The translations under genes were made by a program, and so were the position numbers. 5,444 nt of DNA, taken from contig JBHIDQ010000096.1 of the NCBI GenBank assembly GCA_046760155.1, forward strand, positions 1-5,444, given 5' to 3'. Positions 1-5,203 of this stretch are shown in pieces (the first letter of the stretch is position 1; each line of letters opens with the position of its first letter). Source of the DNA: JBHIDQ01 sp046760155 (GTDB lineage Bacteria; Chloroflexota; Dehalococcoidia; Dehalococcoidales; RBG-16-60-22). The notes under the pieces were generated by a model, which was given only the letters and a program-made list of their open reading frames with translations, was not told where the DNA came from and searched no databases.

Positions 1-395
1 CGGGGTAAATTTGACAGGAATGATGCCAGCCTCTCATCGTTACGATGCAGATTGGGCGGAAGCTGATACAAAAGCGGACCCAGTTTCTCGCCCAAGATTT
101 TAGCTCTGGTAATAAATGTCTGCAATGGTTCTTGGCTGTTTTTGAGTCGCTTGATATGAGTGATAAATCGGCTCACCTTGACGGCAAAAGTAAAACCGGG
201 CGGGGACGAATCATGCCAGGTAGCAAAGGCAGCCTCGGAAGGCAGCCGGTAAAAGCTATTATTCAGTTCCACGGTATCAAAATGGCGGGCGTAAAATGCG
301 AGCCATTCTGCTTTGGCTAGTTTCGCTGGATAGAATATATCCCGCCAGTGGTCGTAATGCCAGCCGGAAGTGCCAATATGGTAGTGAAATGTCAT
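1..395 (-). CDS. DUF72 (YecE-like) family protein, N-terminal part, cut by the window edge
   Basis: This is an open frame on the minus strand from an ATG at 393-395 to the left edge, 131 codons with no stop, so the 3' part is missing. The family (COG1801) usually has about 240-280 residues and is predicted to form a TIM barrel; its biochemical role is not established. The family signatures seen are IGTSGWHYDHW near residues 7-17, a FYP soon after, FDTVELNNSFYRLP around 38-51, the W-x(5)-P-x-F-x-F-A-V-K segment, ITHIKRLK near 78-85, and KLGPLLYQLPPN near 107-118. The start is supported because the GTSGW motif lies close to it, as is typical. Only a weak purine-rich site (GAGAG) precedes the ATG. 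It is transcribed away from the HAD gene across the hairpin-rich intergenic region. The plus-strand open frame opposite it (45-320) has no family resemblance and is a shadow. The family call is firm; function is unknown. Confidence 0.93.
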   Translation of the reverse strand, partial: MTFHYHIGTSGWHYDHWRDIFYPAKLAKAEWLAFYARHFDTVELNNSFYRLPSEAAFATWHDSSPPGFTFAVKVSRFITHIKRLKNSQEPLQTFITRAKILGEKLGPLLYQLPPNLHRNDERLASFLSNLP

Positions 396-414
396 TACTC
401 TCTTGCCCGACTTT

Positions 415-444
415 ATTCTAGCATCAATAGATATAGACTTCCAA
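415..444 (-). promoter_or_regulatory. Candidate sigma70-type promoter for the DUF72 gene
   Basis: On the minus strand a TTGGAA at 444-439 is followed, after an 18-base spacer, by TAGAAT at 420-415. Transcription would start near 408, leaving a leader of only about 13 bases before the ATG at 395. The surrounding sequence is AT-rich. The two hexamers match consensus in four and five of six positions. This is pattern matching only. Confidence 0.4.
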
Positions 445-498
445 ACCAATAAAATAGAGATTCTTTATAAACCTCACCCCCTTTTAGTTTTATCTAGT

Positions 499-709
499 AA
501 CCCTATCCCCCTTTGTCCCCCTTCCCCTTCAGAAGGGGAAGGGGGAATCTTTATGTAAGAGAGGCTTCGCCTCTCTTTGACGCTCCTTTAGTATATCTCT
601 CCTTCAAAGGAGAGGGGGAAGAGATTTTGAGAGGGGGTATTACCCCCTCTCTTACTAAACTCCCCCTTCCCTTAATCAGTCAAAAGGGAAGGGGGTAGGG
701 GGATAGGTT
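499..709. repeat. Hairpin-rich palindromic intergenic element with terminal inverted repeats (MITE- or REP-like)
   Basis: This fills most of the gene-free stretch 396-831. The ends are inverted: CCTATCCCCCT at 502-512 pairs with its exact complement at 697-707, and similarity continues inward through the C/T-rich arms. Inside are five successive hairpins: 516-546 (15-bp perfect arms), 557-577 (9-bp arms, loop TTC), 597-614 (8-bp arms), 629-651 (11-bp arms) and 662-695 (12-bp arms, 10-base loop). One strand of each arm is nearly pure C/T and the other nearly pure A/G. There is no coding content: the open frame at 513-698 is a by-product of the repeats. No clear target-site duplication is seen. 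Such elements are usually multicopy, non-autonomous intergenic repeats, and may act as bidirectional transcription terminators or mRNA stabilisers. Here it separates two divergent genes, so it lies upstream of both and does not end either. Copy number cannot be judged from this window. Confidence 0.85.
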
Positions 710-728
710 TCTTAGAAATTTCGTTAGT

Positions 729-758
729 TTGACCATTTTGAAGGGTATCCTGTATATT
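729..758 (+). promoter_or_regulatory. Candidate sigma70-type promoter for the HAD phosphatase gene
   Basis: TTGACC at 729-734 and TATATT at 753-758 are separated by 18 bases, each matching consensus in five of six positions. The site lies just outside the right end of the hairpin element and 73 bases before the start codon at 832. Transcription would start near 765, giving a leader of about 67 bases that includes the ribosome-binding site. Confidence 0.5.
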
Positions 759-831
759 GAAAAGCGGAACTGGCTACCTAAAATGACGATCAGCTCTGGA
801 AGCAGTAATGTAAAGAGGAGTTAAAGGTAAT

Positions 832-1491
832 ATGCCTCCTACTGAAGGGAAAACTCTGGTTCAGTGTGATTTTGACAGTACCATCGCTACGGATGACGTG
901 AGTTTCATGTTGCTGGACGCCTTTGCCGATGGGGACTGGCGACAGCTATTAAAGGAGTATAGAGAGGACAGAATACCGGTCGGGGTTTTTAATGCCAAAT
1001 CATTTGCCATGGTGAAAGCGGATAAGCAAACCCTGCTCGACTTTATTCTGGTGCAGAACAAAATAAGAATTCGCCCCGGCTTTAACGAGCTGCTGACTTA
1101 CTGCGCGAAAAAGGGCTTCAAGTTTGTCATCGTCAGCAACGGTCTGAGCTTCTATATCGAAGCCATCCTAAAGGATATTGGCGTCGATAATATTGAGGTG
1201 TTTGCCTCGCAGACTGAGTTCAATGCGGAAGGTCTGCGGGTCAAATATATCGGGCCGGATGGTAGCGAGCTGGTGAGTGGCTTCAAGGACGCCTATACCA
1301 AATTATTTCTGAGTCGGGGTTATCGCGTGGTCTATATTGGCGACGGTAAGTCTGACCGCTCACCGGCAGGTCTGGCCGATTATGTTTTCGCCCGGGATGA
1401 CCTGTTAGCCCACTGCCGGGAGAAGAACATTGACTGCACGCCTTTTAATGACCTCAATGACGTGGTAAAAGGGTTAGAACTTTTGTCATAG
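832..1491 (+). CDS. MtnX-like HAD-IB family phosphatase
   Basis: This 219-residue protein has all four HAD phosphatase motifs. Motif I is DFDST at 13-17, with D13 the expected nucleophile and D15 the acid/base. Motif II is VSNG at 101-104 (S102), motif III is K152 in GFKDAY, and motif IV is GDGKSD at 170-175 (D171, D175, metal binding). Length and motif spacing fit the MtnX/SerB-like subfamily; MtnX dephosphorylates a methionine-salvage enol phosphate. Motif I has serine where most relatives have glycine (DFDGT). No other methionine-salvage genes are visible, so the substrate is open and the symbol is withheld; phosphoserine or another small phosphate ester is possible. It should be cytoplasmic and Mg2+ dependent. 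A GAGGAG site at 815-820 lies 11 bases before the ATG. The last codons have a diverged second copy at 2761-2817, described separately. The minus-strand frame at 861-1061 is a shadow. Confidence 0.9.
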   Translation: MPPTEGKTLVQCDFDSTIATDDVSFMLLDAFADGDWRQLLKEYREDRIPVGVFNAKSFAMVKADKQTLLDFILVQNKIRIRPGFNELLTYCAKKGFKFVIVSNGLSFYIEAILKDIGVDNIEVFASQTEFNAEGLRVKYIGPDGSELVSGFKDAYTKLFLSRGYRVVYIGDGKSDRSPAGLADYVFARDDLLAHCREKNIDCTPFNDLNDVVKGLELLS

Positions 1492-1571
1492 TAATAAAAA
1501 GCTGGTGGCTACTCCCCAGTGCTTCAATAGCGATACAACAATTACCGCACCACGTTCCTCATTGTTGAGAA

Positions 1572-1606
1572 AACGATATATAAGTTGTTTCCAAAATGAT
1601 ATATAA
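1572..1606. repeat. Short AT-rich direct repeat upstream of the coiled-coil gene
   Basis: GATATATAA occurs at 1575-1583 and again at 1598-1606, 23 bases apart (about two helical turns), each preceded by an A-run. The second copy contains TATAAT at 1602-1607, which could serve as a -10 box, but no good -35 stands at the right distance: TTGTTT at 1585-1590 leaves only 11 bases. The rest of the 237-base gap between the HAD and coiled-coil genes (1492-1728) holds no recognisable gene. An isolated TTGACA at 1672-1677 also has no convincing -10 partner. Confidence 0.35.
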
Positions 1607-1728
1607 TTAGATTAAGTATAGTTATTTGTGGTCATTCCCGTTGGATTATTGACTATGGTTATTGGTCCTGGTTGACAAAATATGGAGAGCCCCTGCCTTT
1701 GAATGGATACCTAGATGGGAGGTGAAAA

Positions 1729-2697
1729 ATGGGGAAGAAAGAAAAAGCTCCGGAAGAAAAGCACCTTGTAGAAATCGAGGAACCGAGTCTGGACGAAACA
1801 CAAATGGCAGAACAATTATACCACAGTGCCGGACTGGACCCGGTGGTTGAGGCCGGGCTGAAAGATTACGATAAACGCCTGCAACAAGAGGATAAGTTGA
1901 TGAGAAAGGTGCTTGGTCCACGCGGAAGTGATATAAGGGGCTACGGGGAGGCTGTGGCCAAGAGAGTAGCTCTTGCCGTATATGCACTACTAAATAAGCA
2001 GTATGGCGGGAAAATGGGAGACCTAAGGTCATACCTAATGACACTGGAAGACGAACGTGACCGGGCAAACACCAGGTATGATGAGCTTATGGGAAGGGTA
2101 ATTGGCATATTGGGAGACGAGTATAAGGATTTAAGAACTGATTCCAAAGAATTTATGGAGAGGATGACGGCAGTATTAGGCGAAGACCTTAAGGAGTCAA
2201 GGATTGACCGCGAAGCGCTGGCGGTGAAATTGGCGGATATAGATGGTTTAAGGTCGCAAATAAAGACCCTAAATAAAGAAAAAGAACAATTAAAGGAAAG
2301 CCATGAATCAGAAATAACGGCGCTAAAAAATGAGCATAATGAAGAGGTAGCCAACTTAAGAGCGCAAATCGCTAAGCTGGATGCCAAAATAAAAGGGTTA
2401 GAATCAGAAAAAAGAACGGTCACCAGTGACCTGGCACAGTTGAGAGGAGACTATGACCAGCTGAAAACAGCGATTACCACGTTAGCCGGAGCAATCCCTC
2501 ATGAAGAAATAGGGGAAAAGTTAGGCGAAGAGTTATACGGCTTTCTTCTCAAAGATTCAAAGGTACCTGGCATGGTGATTGGTGGCGTGGGGAAGTTCAT
2601 TGACTTTAAAAAGTATCTGGGGATGGCTGCTTCGAAGGGAGCGGAGGAAGCCAGGAAACAGGCAGAAGAGACTCTGAGCGGGATATTGCGGGAATAG
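1729..2697 (+). CDS. Unrecognised coiled-coil protein with a 22-residue tandem repeat
   Basis: This 322-residue protein does not match a family I recognise. The start is well supported: GGGAGGTG at 1717-1724 lies four bases before the ATG. The N-terminal ~35 residues are charged and probably flexible. Residues 36-120 look helical, with GPRGSDIRGYGEAV near 63-76. Residues 123-166 are two copies of a 22-residue unit sharing a VLG/ILG-(D/E) core and a K-x-x-R-x-D segment. Residues about 167-252 are a heptad-like coiled coil rich in E, K, L and A. A compact C-terminal part (253-322) contains IPHEEIGEKLGEELYG and a glycine-rich VIGGVGKFIDF. There is no signal peptide or membrane segment, so it should be cytoplasmic. 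By my hand count 14 of 20 arginines use AGA/AGG, against 3 of 11 in the HAD gene, which hints at a different origin. It is followed within 11 bases by the DUF763 tail fragment. A scaffold or regulatory role is possible but is only a guess. Minus-strand frames at 1646-2068 and 1941-2423 are shadows. Confidence 0.85.
   Translation: MGKKEKAPEEKHLVEIEEPSLDETQMAEQLYHSAGLDPVVEAGLKDYDKRLQQEDKLMRKVLGPRGSDIRGYGEAVAKRVALAVYALLNKQYGGKMGDLRSYLMTLEDERDRANTRYDELMGRVIGILGDEYKDLRTDSKEFMERMTAVLGEDLKESRIDREALAVKLADIDGLRSQIKTLNKEKEQLKESHESEITALKNEHNEEVANLRAQIAKLDAKIKGLESEKRTVTSDLAQLRGDYDQLKTAITTLAGAIPHEEIGEKLGEELYGFLLKDSKVPGMVIGGVGKFIDFKKYLGMAASKGAEEARKQAEETLSGILRE
2095..2226 (+). repeat. Two tandem 66-bp units encoding a 22-residue repeat
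   Basis: Residues 123-144 and 145-166 of the coiled-coil protein align without gaps. Both carry R at unit position 1, LG at positions 6-7, K at 11, R at 14 and D at 16. Positions 8, 12 and 22 and several hydrophobic positions are conservatively exchanged. The DNA copies (2095-2160 and 2161-2226) have diverged considerably, so the duplication is old. A 22-residue period is typical of repeated amphipathic helices. Confidence 0.65.
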
Positions 2698-2707
2698 CGT
2701 GCGGATT

Positions 2708-2751
2708 TTAATCTTTAATCCTCATACGATTAAGTCGATTTAAGGTTTCCC
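2708..2751 (-). pseudogene. 3'-terminal fragment of a second DUF763 gene
   Basis: Read on the minus strand, this segment encodes RETLNRLNRMRIKD followed by TAA. The intact DUF763 gene ends RETLNRLNRVRIKD and TAA (4094-4137). Thirteen of 14 residues agree, but only 34 of 44 bases do. The first 15 bases, plus one base beyond the stop, are identical, and nearly all later differences are silent third-position changes, with one V-to-M replacement. Homology stops at about 2751, where the resident gene continues with SEK codons upstream and this copy changes to unrelated sequence. The pattern points to a truncated tail of a diverged, once-functional homologue rather than a recent duplication. It begins 11 bases after the stop of the coiled-coil gene, on the opposite strand. 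Confidence 0.85.
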
Positions 2752-2757
2752 TAATTG

Positions 2758-2817
2758 TGCCCTTTCAATGACCTCAATGATGTGGTGAGGGGGCTGGGGG
2801 TTTTAGCGCCGAAATAG
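2758..2817 (+). pseudogene. 3'-terminal fragment of a second MtnX-like HAD gene
   Basis: From 2761 this frame encodes PFNDLNDVVRGLGVLAPK and stops with TAG at 2815-2817. The intact HAD gene at 832-1491 ends PFNDLNDVVKGLELLS. Over 45 aligned bases (2761-2805 against 1441-1485) 34 are identical; the shared protein core PFNDLNDVV is unchanged while several third positions differ, as expected for a tail taken from a diverged homologue. Upstream of the TGC at 2758 the frame soon meets a stop (TAA, 2752-2754), so no gene body is present. It abuts the DUF763 tail fragment with only about 6-9 bases between, the two pointing away from each other. Confidence 0.85.
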
Positions 2818-2825
2818 TGGTTTTA

Positions 2826-2872
2826 GAAAGAGCAAATCCGCTCCCCCCGTGGGAGGAAATCCGAACTTTTAT
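2826..2872. repeat. Left copy of an imperfect direct repeat bounding the DUF5714 region
   Basis: GAAAG at 2826-2830, AATCCGCTCCCC at 2835-2846 and CCGAACTTTTAT at 2861-2872 occur in the same order and orientation as GAAAG (4053-4057), AATCCGCTCCCC (4060-4071) and TCGAACTTTAT (4081-4091). The copies differ by small gaps between these blocks. This copy begins nine bases after the stop of the HAD tail fragment. The remainder of the gap to the DUF5714 gene (2873-2976) shows nothing recognisable beyond a GGAGTCT doublet at 2901 and 2917. Confidence 0.6.
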
Positions 2873-2976
2873 TGAAGTCTGGGTTATCCTATCTCTTGCG
2901 GGAGTCTATGAGTCGTGGAGTCTCTGCTTCCTGTAAGCCGTGTCAAAGACCAGATCTTCTCCCCTGCATAACACCT

Positions 2977-3927
2977 TCAGCTTTTGGCTCTTTTCGGGAA
3001 GTAGCCACATCTTGCGCCGTGGCAGCCATGAGGGTGCCTTTTGAAGTAGGAGCAAACCACTCGCTCCCTGTGGATAGGCAGCTTAACGTTGAGATACTCC
3101 TTCGCCAGGTTACTCCCGACCGTTAGGCCAGTCCACACATAGCTCTTGCAGCAACAAGGCCCAGTGTCGTTGGCAATGGCGTCAACCACCCTTGCAACGA
3201 CGTGCATCGTGATGGCACTCTCCCTGTCCTTAGGACACTCTGCACCTAACATCACGCTGAACGCTGCCCCGATGGCAATGGGAACCCCACACACCCCCGT
3301 AAGTCCGCAGTAAGCGGAAATTGATTGTCGCTGAGTTCGATCCATAGCCTCAATAATCTGCTTATCTTTGATGCCTTGATACTTTCGGTTTCTTAATGAG
3401 GTCATGAAAGCCCCGGCGGCGACCAGCGCATTTTCGCAGCCGAGCATTGGAATATTGGGATGAGTCATCAAGAGGCTTGCCAGGGCCAGAGGGTCTGTTT
3501 CCCTCGCAGACAGGGAAAGATCCCTGACCGCCTCGTAAGCTTCCTTACCATGACAGACTTCGCAAACGTAGTGGCCTCGGGGGCACCTGATGTAGCCCTT
3601 TTCCTCCTTACCGCAGTAGATGCAAGTGACGCTTACGGGCTCAGTCAAATACTCCAGAGGCCCCCCGCAGACCATGCAGTTCTCCTTCTTCCTTTCTGCC
3701 TCCGTTTTTTCTATCCTGAAAAGGATTTCGTCTTCTCCTTTAATCTGCTCTAAAACAGTGTAACCTTTGTCTTGAGCGAAGCGGTGCACCATCTTCTCAA
3801 AACTTGGGCGTACCAGAACCTCAACCACGGCGCTTGACTCTACCAAGGCCATGGCTTCTTCGATAGGCCTTGATAAAGTATCGACACAGCATGCTTCCCT
3901 GGCATCAACCACTTTAGCGATCTTCAT
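2977..3927 (-). CDS. DUF5714 protein with an N-terminal TusA-like domain
   Basis: This 316-residue protein has two parts. Residues 1-75 resemble the TusA/SirA sulfur-carrier fold: a VVDAR start, a conserved P at 21, a helix, EVLVRP at 36-41, and a GYTVLEQ-to-IEK finish. The usual catalytic CPxP is not kept; the equivalent region reads ACCVDTLSRP, with C13 and C14. Residues 84-126 form a zinc-ribbon-like segment (C84xxC87, C102xxC105, C115, GHYVC at 118-122, C125, H126). The remainder is the DUF5714 core, with THPNIPMLGCENA at 155-167, YCGLTGVCG at 206-214, GPCCCKS at 256-262 and a final HPHGCHGARCGYF. The large number of conserved cysteines suggests metal, cluster or sulfur chemistry; no activity is known to me. 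GGAGGT at 3940-3935 lies seven bases before the ATG. It is probably monocistronic. DUF5714 membership is secure; the TusA-like assignment is moderate. Plus-strand frames at 2872-3126, 3460-3753 and 3851-4120 are shadows. Confidence 0.87.
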   Translation of the reverse strand: MKIAKVVDAREACCVDTLSRPIEEAMALVESSAVVEVLVRPSFEKMVHRFAQDKGYTVLEQIKGEDEILFRIEKTEAERKKENCMVCGGPLEYLTEPVSVTCIYCGKEEKGYIRCPRGHYVCEVCHGKEAYEAVRDLSLSARETDPLALASLLMTHPNIPMLGCENALVAAGAFMTSLRNRKYQGIKDKQIIEAMDRTQRQSISAYCGLTGVCGVPIAIGAAFSVMLGAECPKDRESAITMHVVARVVDAIANDTGPCCCKSYVWTGLTVGSNLAKEYLNVKLPIHRERVVCSYFKRHPHGCHGARCGYFPKRAKS

Positions 3928-3960
3928 TTTGCTTACCTCCCGTATGAAGTCATTAACGAC

Positions 3961-3989
3961 ATTATATCACTCACGCCCTTATGTGGAAA
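3961..3989 (-). promoter_or_regulatory. Candidate extended -10 promoter for the DUF5714 gene
   Basis: On the minus strand a perfect TATAAT (3966-3961) is preceded by TGA, making an extended -10 element. A weak -35, TTTCCA, stands at 3989-3984 with a 17-base spacer. Transcription would start near 3954, about 27 bases before the ATG, with the strong GGAGGT site in the leader. Confidence 0.55.
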
Positions 3990-4015
3990 TCCTCCGAAAG
4001 ATAAGGCTCATTCTG

Positions 4016-4089
4016 AAAGTTCGGACTATTTTACGTTCACGTAGATTCAGCGGAAAGCCAATCCGCTCCCCGAGCCAGATTCGAACTTT
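4016..4089. other. Structured intergenic segment with a nested three-way-junction fold
   Basis: Outer arms AAAGTTCG (4016-4023) and CGAACTTT (4082-4089) are exact complements. Two hairpins lie between them: TACGT/ACGTA at 4032-4036 and 4039-4043, and AGCGGA/TCCGCT at 4049-4054 and 4062-4067 with a seven-base loop. The segment sits between the DUF763 stop and the DUF5714 promoter. It could assist termination of the DUF763 transcript, but no T-run follows either hairpin on that strand. It overlaps the right copy of the direct repeat. Confidence 0.5.
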
Positions 4090-4092
4090 ATA
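4053..4092. repeat. Right copy of the imperfect direct repeat, next to the DUF763 stop
   Basis: This matches the left copy at 2826-2872 in three ordered blocks: GAAAG, AATCCGCTCCCC and (T/C)CGAACTTT(T)AT. It ends directly at the stop codon of the DUF763 gene, so with the left copy it brackets about 1.2 kb holding the DUF5714 gene. Confidence 0.6.
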
Positions 4093-4093
4093 T

Positions 4094-5185
4094 TTAATCT
4101 TTAATCCTTACCCGGTTTAACCGATTCAAAGTCTCCCTCTTTTCACTCAGCGCCAGCCTGGTTTTGTGGATGGCTCGGGAGAGCAACTCAATACTCTGGT
4201 CGTAGGTTTTTCGGTCCACCGGGTAGGGGATGCCGTCCTTACCGCCGTGGGCGAAGCTGTAGCGGGCGGGGTCGCGGTAGCTGGGGGCAACCCCATAGAC
4301 CAGTTCTGAAATCAGGCTTAAAGCGCGGATGGTCTTGGCGCCGACGCCGGACAGTCCCAGTAGCTGCTCGAAGTCCTGGGGCTGGCGCTCATAGGTGCTC
4401 AGGATAATCTTACTCAGGCTCTCGGGGTGCAGGTCACTAACGACGATTTGGTGGCGGGGAGGCAGGGTCAGGGTCTTCAGTCTCTTCAGTTCGGCCAGGT
4501 TTTTTTCTGGCTTTTCCTCAGTGGCAATACCAGTGATGGTGGTTCGTGCCGGGTCACTTTCTTGGGCGACCAGATTGAGGGCTTGTCCTCTTGCCTCAGA
4601 CAGGACGGCAGAGTGGGGCTCGTTGACAAAACTGTTAACGGCTTCGCTCAGCCAGTGGTAGCGGCGGGCATAGCGGTTGGTCTCATTCATACCCTGCTGA
4701 ATAACCGCCCACGAGCCCTTGTCGGTGAAGAGAAAGGTATGGTGGTAAAGCTGGTAGCCATCCTGAACCGCCGAGCTGTCTACCTTGGCGGACATACGAC
4801 TGGCATAGACCAGTGGTGCTGGATTCATTGAAGTTAAGTCAGCCCAATTTTCGATTTCGGCGGGTGTCTGGCGTGAAGTTTTGCCCTTGCCGCCAGCGAC
4901 AAACAGGTCGAGGTCCCGTTCCATCCCTTTTAGCGCTTCTTTGAGCGCGCCGCAAAGGGTGGTGGTAACCCCACTGCTGTGCCAGTCAAAGCCCAAGATA
5001 CAGCCAAAAGCCTGAAACCAGTAAGGGTGTGATAACCGCCGCAGCATTTCTTCCGGGCCAAAGTCAGTGATGATGGCTAAAGTGATTTCGCGGGCTAACT
5101 TCACCATACGCTGAAATAGCCAGGGTGGTGCCTTACCATAATGGAGGGGTAAGTTGGCAATACCGGTTCTGGCGGGGACAGTCAT
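4094..5185 (-). CDS. DUF763 family protein
   Basis: This 363-residue protein is a full-length member of DUF763, found in archaea and some bacteria, with no assigned activity. Visible family segments are GIANLPLHYGKAPPWLFQRM at 8-27, HPYWFQAFGCILGFDWHSSG at 53-72, YHHTFLFTDKGSWAVIQQGM at 147-166 and HGGKDGIPYPVDR at 313-325. Residues 275-298 (LLGLSGVGAKTIRALSLISE then LVYG) look like a helix-hairpin-helix with a GVG turn, as in DNA-binding repair proteins, so contact with nucleic acid is a reasonable inference. There is no signal peptide or membrane segment. The ATG at 5185-5183 is preceded by GGAGG at 5200-5196, ten bases away, and the conserved ARTGIANLP begins at residue 5. It starts 18 bases after the FmdB-type gene, so co-transcription is likely. 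A fragment of a second homologue's 3' end lies at 2708-2751. Plus-strand frames at 4395-4661 and 4427-4831 are shadows. Confidence 0.93.
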   Translation of the reverse strand: MTVPARTGIANLPLHYGKAPPWLFQRMVKLAREITLAIITDFGPEEMLRRLSHPYWFQAFGCILGFDWHSSGVTTTLCGALKEALKGMERDLDLFVAGGKGKTSRQTPAEIENWADLTSMNPAPLVYASRMSAKVDSSAVQDGYQLYHHTFLFTDKGSWAVIQQGMNETNRYARRYHWLSEAVNSFVNEPHSAVLSEARGQALNLVAQESDPARTTITGIATEEKPEKNLAELKRLKTLTLPPRHQIVVSDLHPESLSKIILSTYERQPQDFEQLLGLSGVGAKTIRALSLISELVYGVAPSYRDPARYSFAHGGKDGIPYPVDRKTYDQSIELLSRAIHKTRLALSEKRETLNRLNRVRIKD

Positions 5186-5203
5186 GACTTAAATGCCTCC
5201 TGA

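Noticed and set aside
45..320. Plus-strand open frame of 91 codons
   Set aside because: It lies opposite the DUF72 coding sequence, whose family motifs are unmistakable on the minus strand.
513..698. Plus-strand open frame of 61 codons in the hairpin element
   Set aside because: It consists of palindromic repeat sequence, has no family resemblance and no convincing ribosome-binding site.
499..709. CRISPR array
   Set aside because: The repeats are palindromes of different lengths without regular spacers.
1502..1519. Possible terminator hairpin after the HAD gene (CTGG/CCAG arms)
   Set aside because: The stem is short with a bulge, and the T-run needed for termination lies on the minus-strand side, where no gene ends; there is none after it on the plus strand.
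1672..1700. Promoter with TTGACA at 1672-1677 for the coiled-coil gene
   Set aside because: No acceptable -10 hexamer occurs 16-19 bases downstream.
1646..2068. Minus-strand open frame of 140 codons
   Set aside because: It is proline-rich low-quality translation opposite the coiled-coil gene, which has a strong ribosome-binding site and coherent heptads.
4016..4089. tRNA gene on the minus strand suggested by GTTCGAATC
   Set aside because: The T-stem does not pair, there is no D-arm or anticodon arm of standard size, and the acceptor-like outer stem encloses the wrong arrangement.
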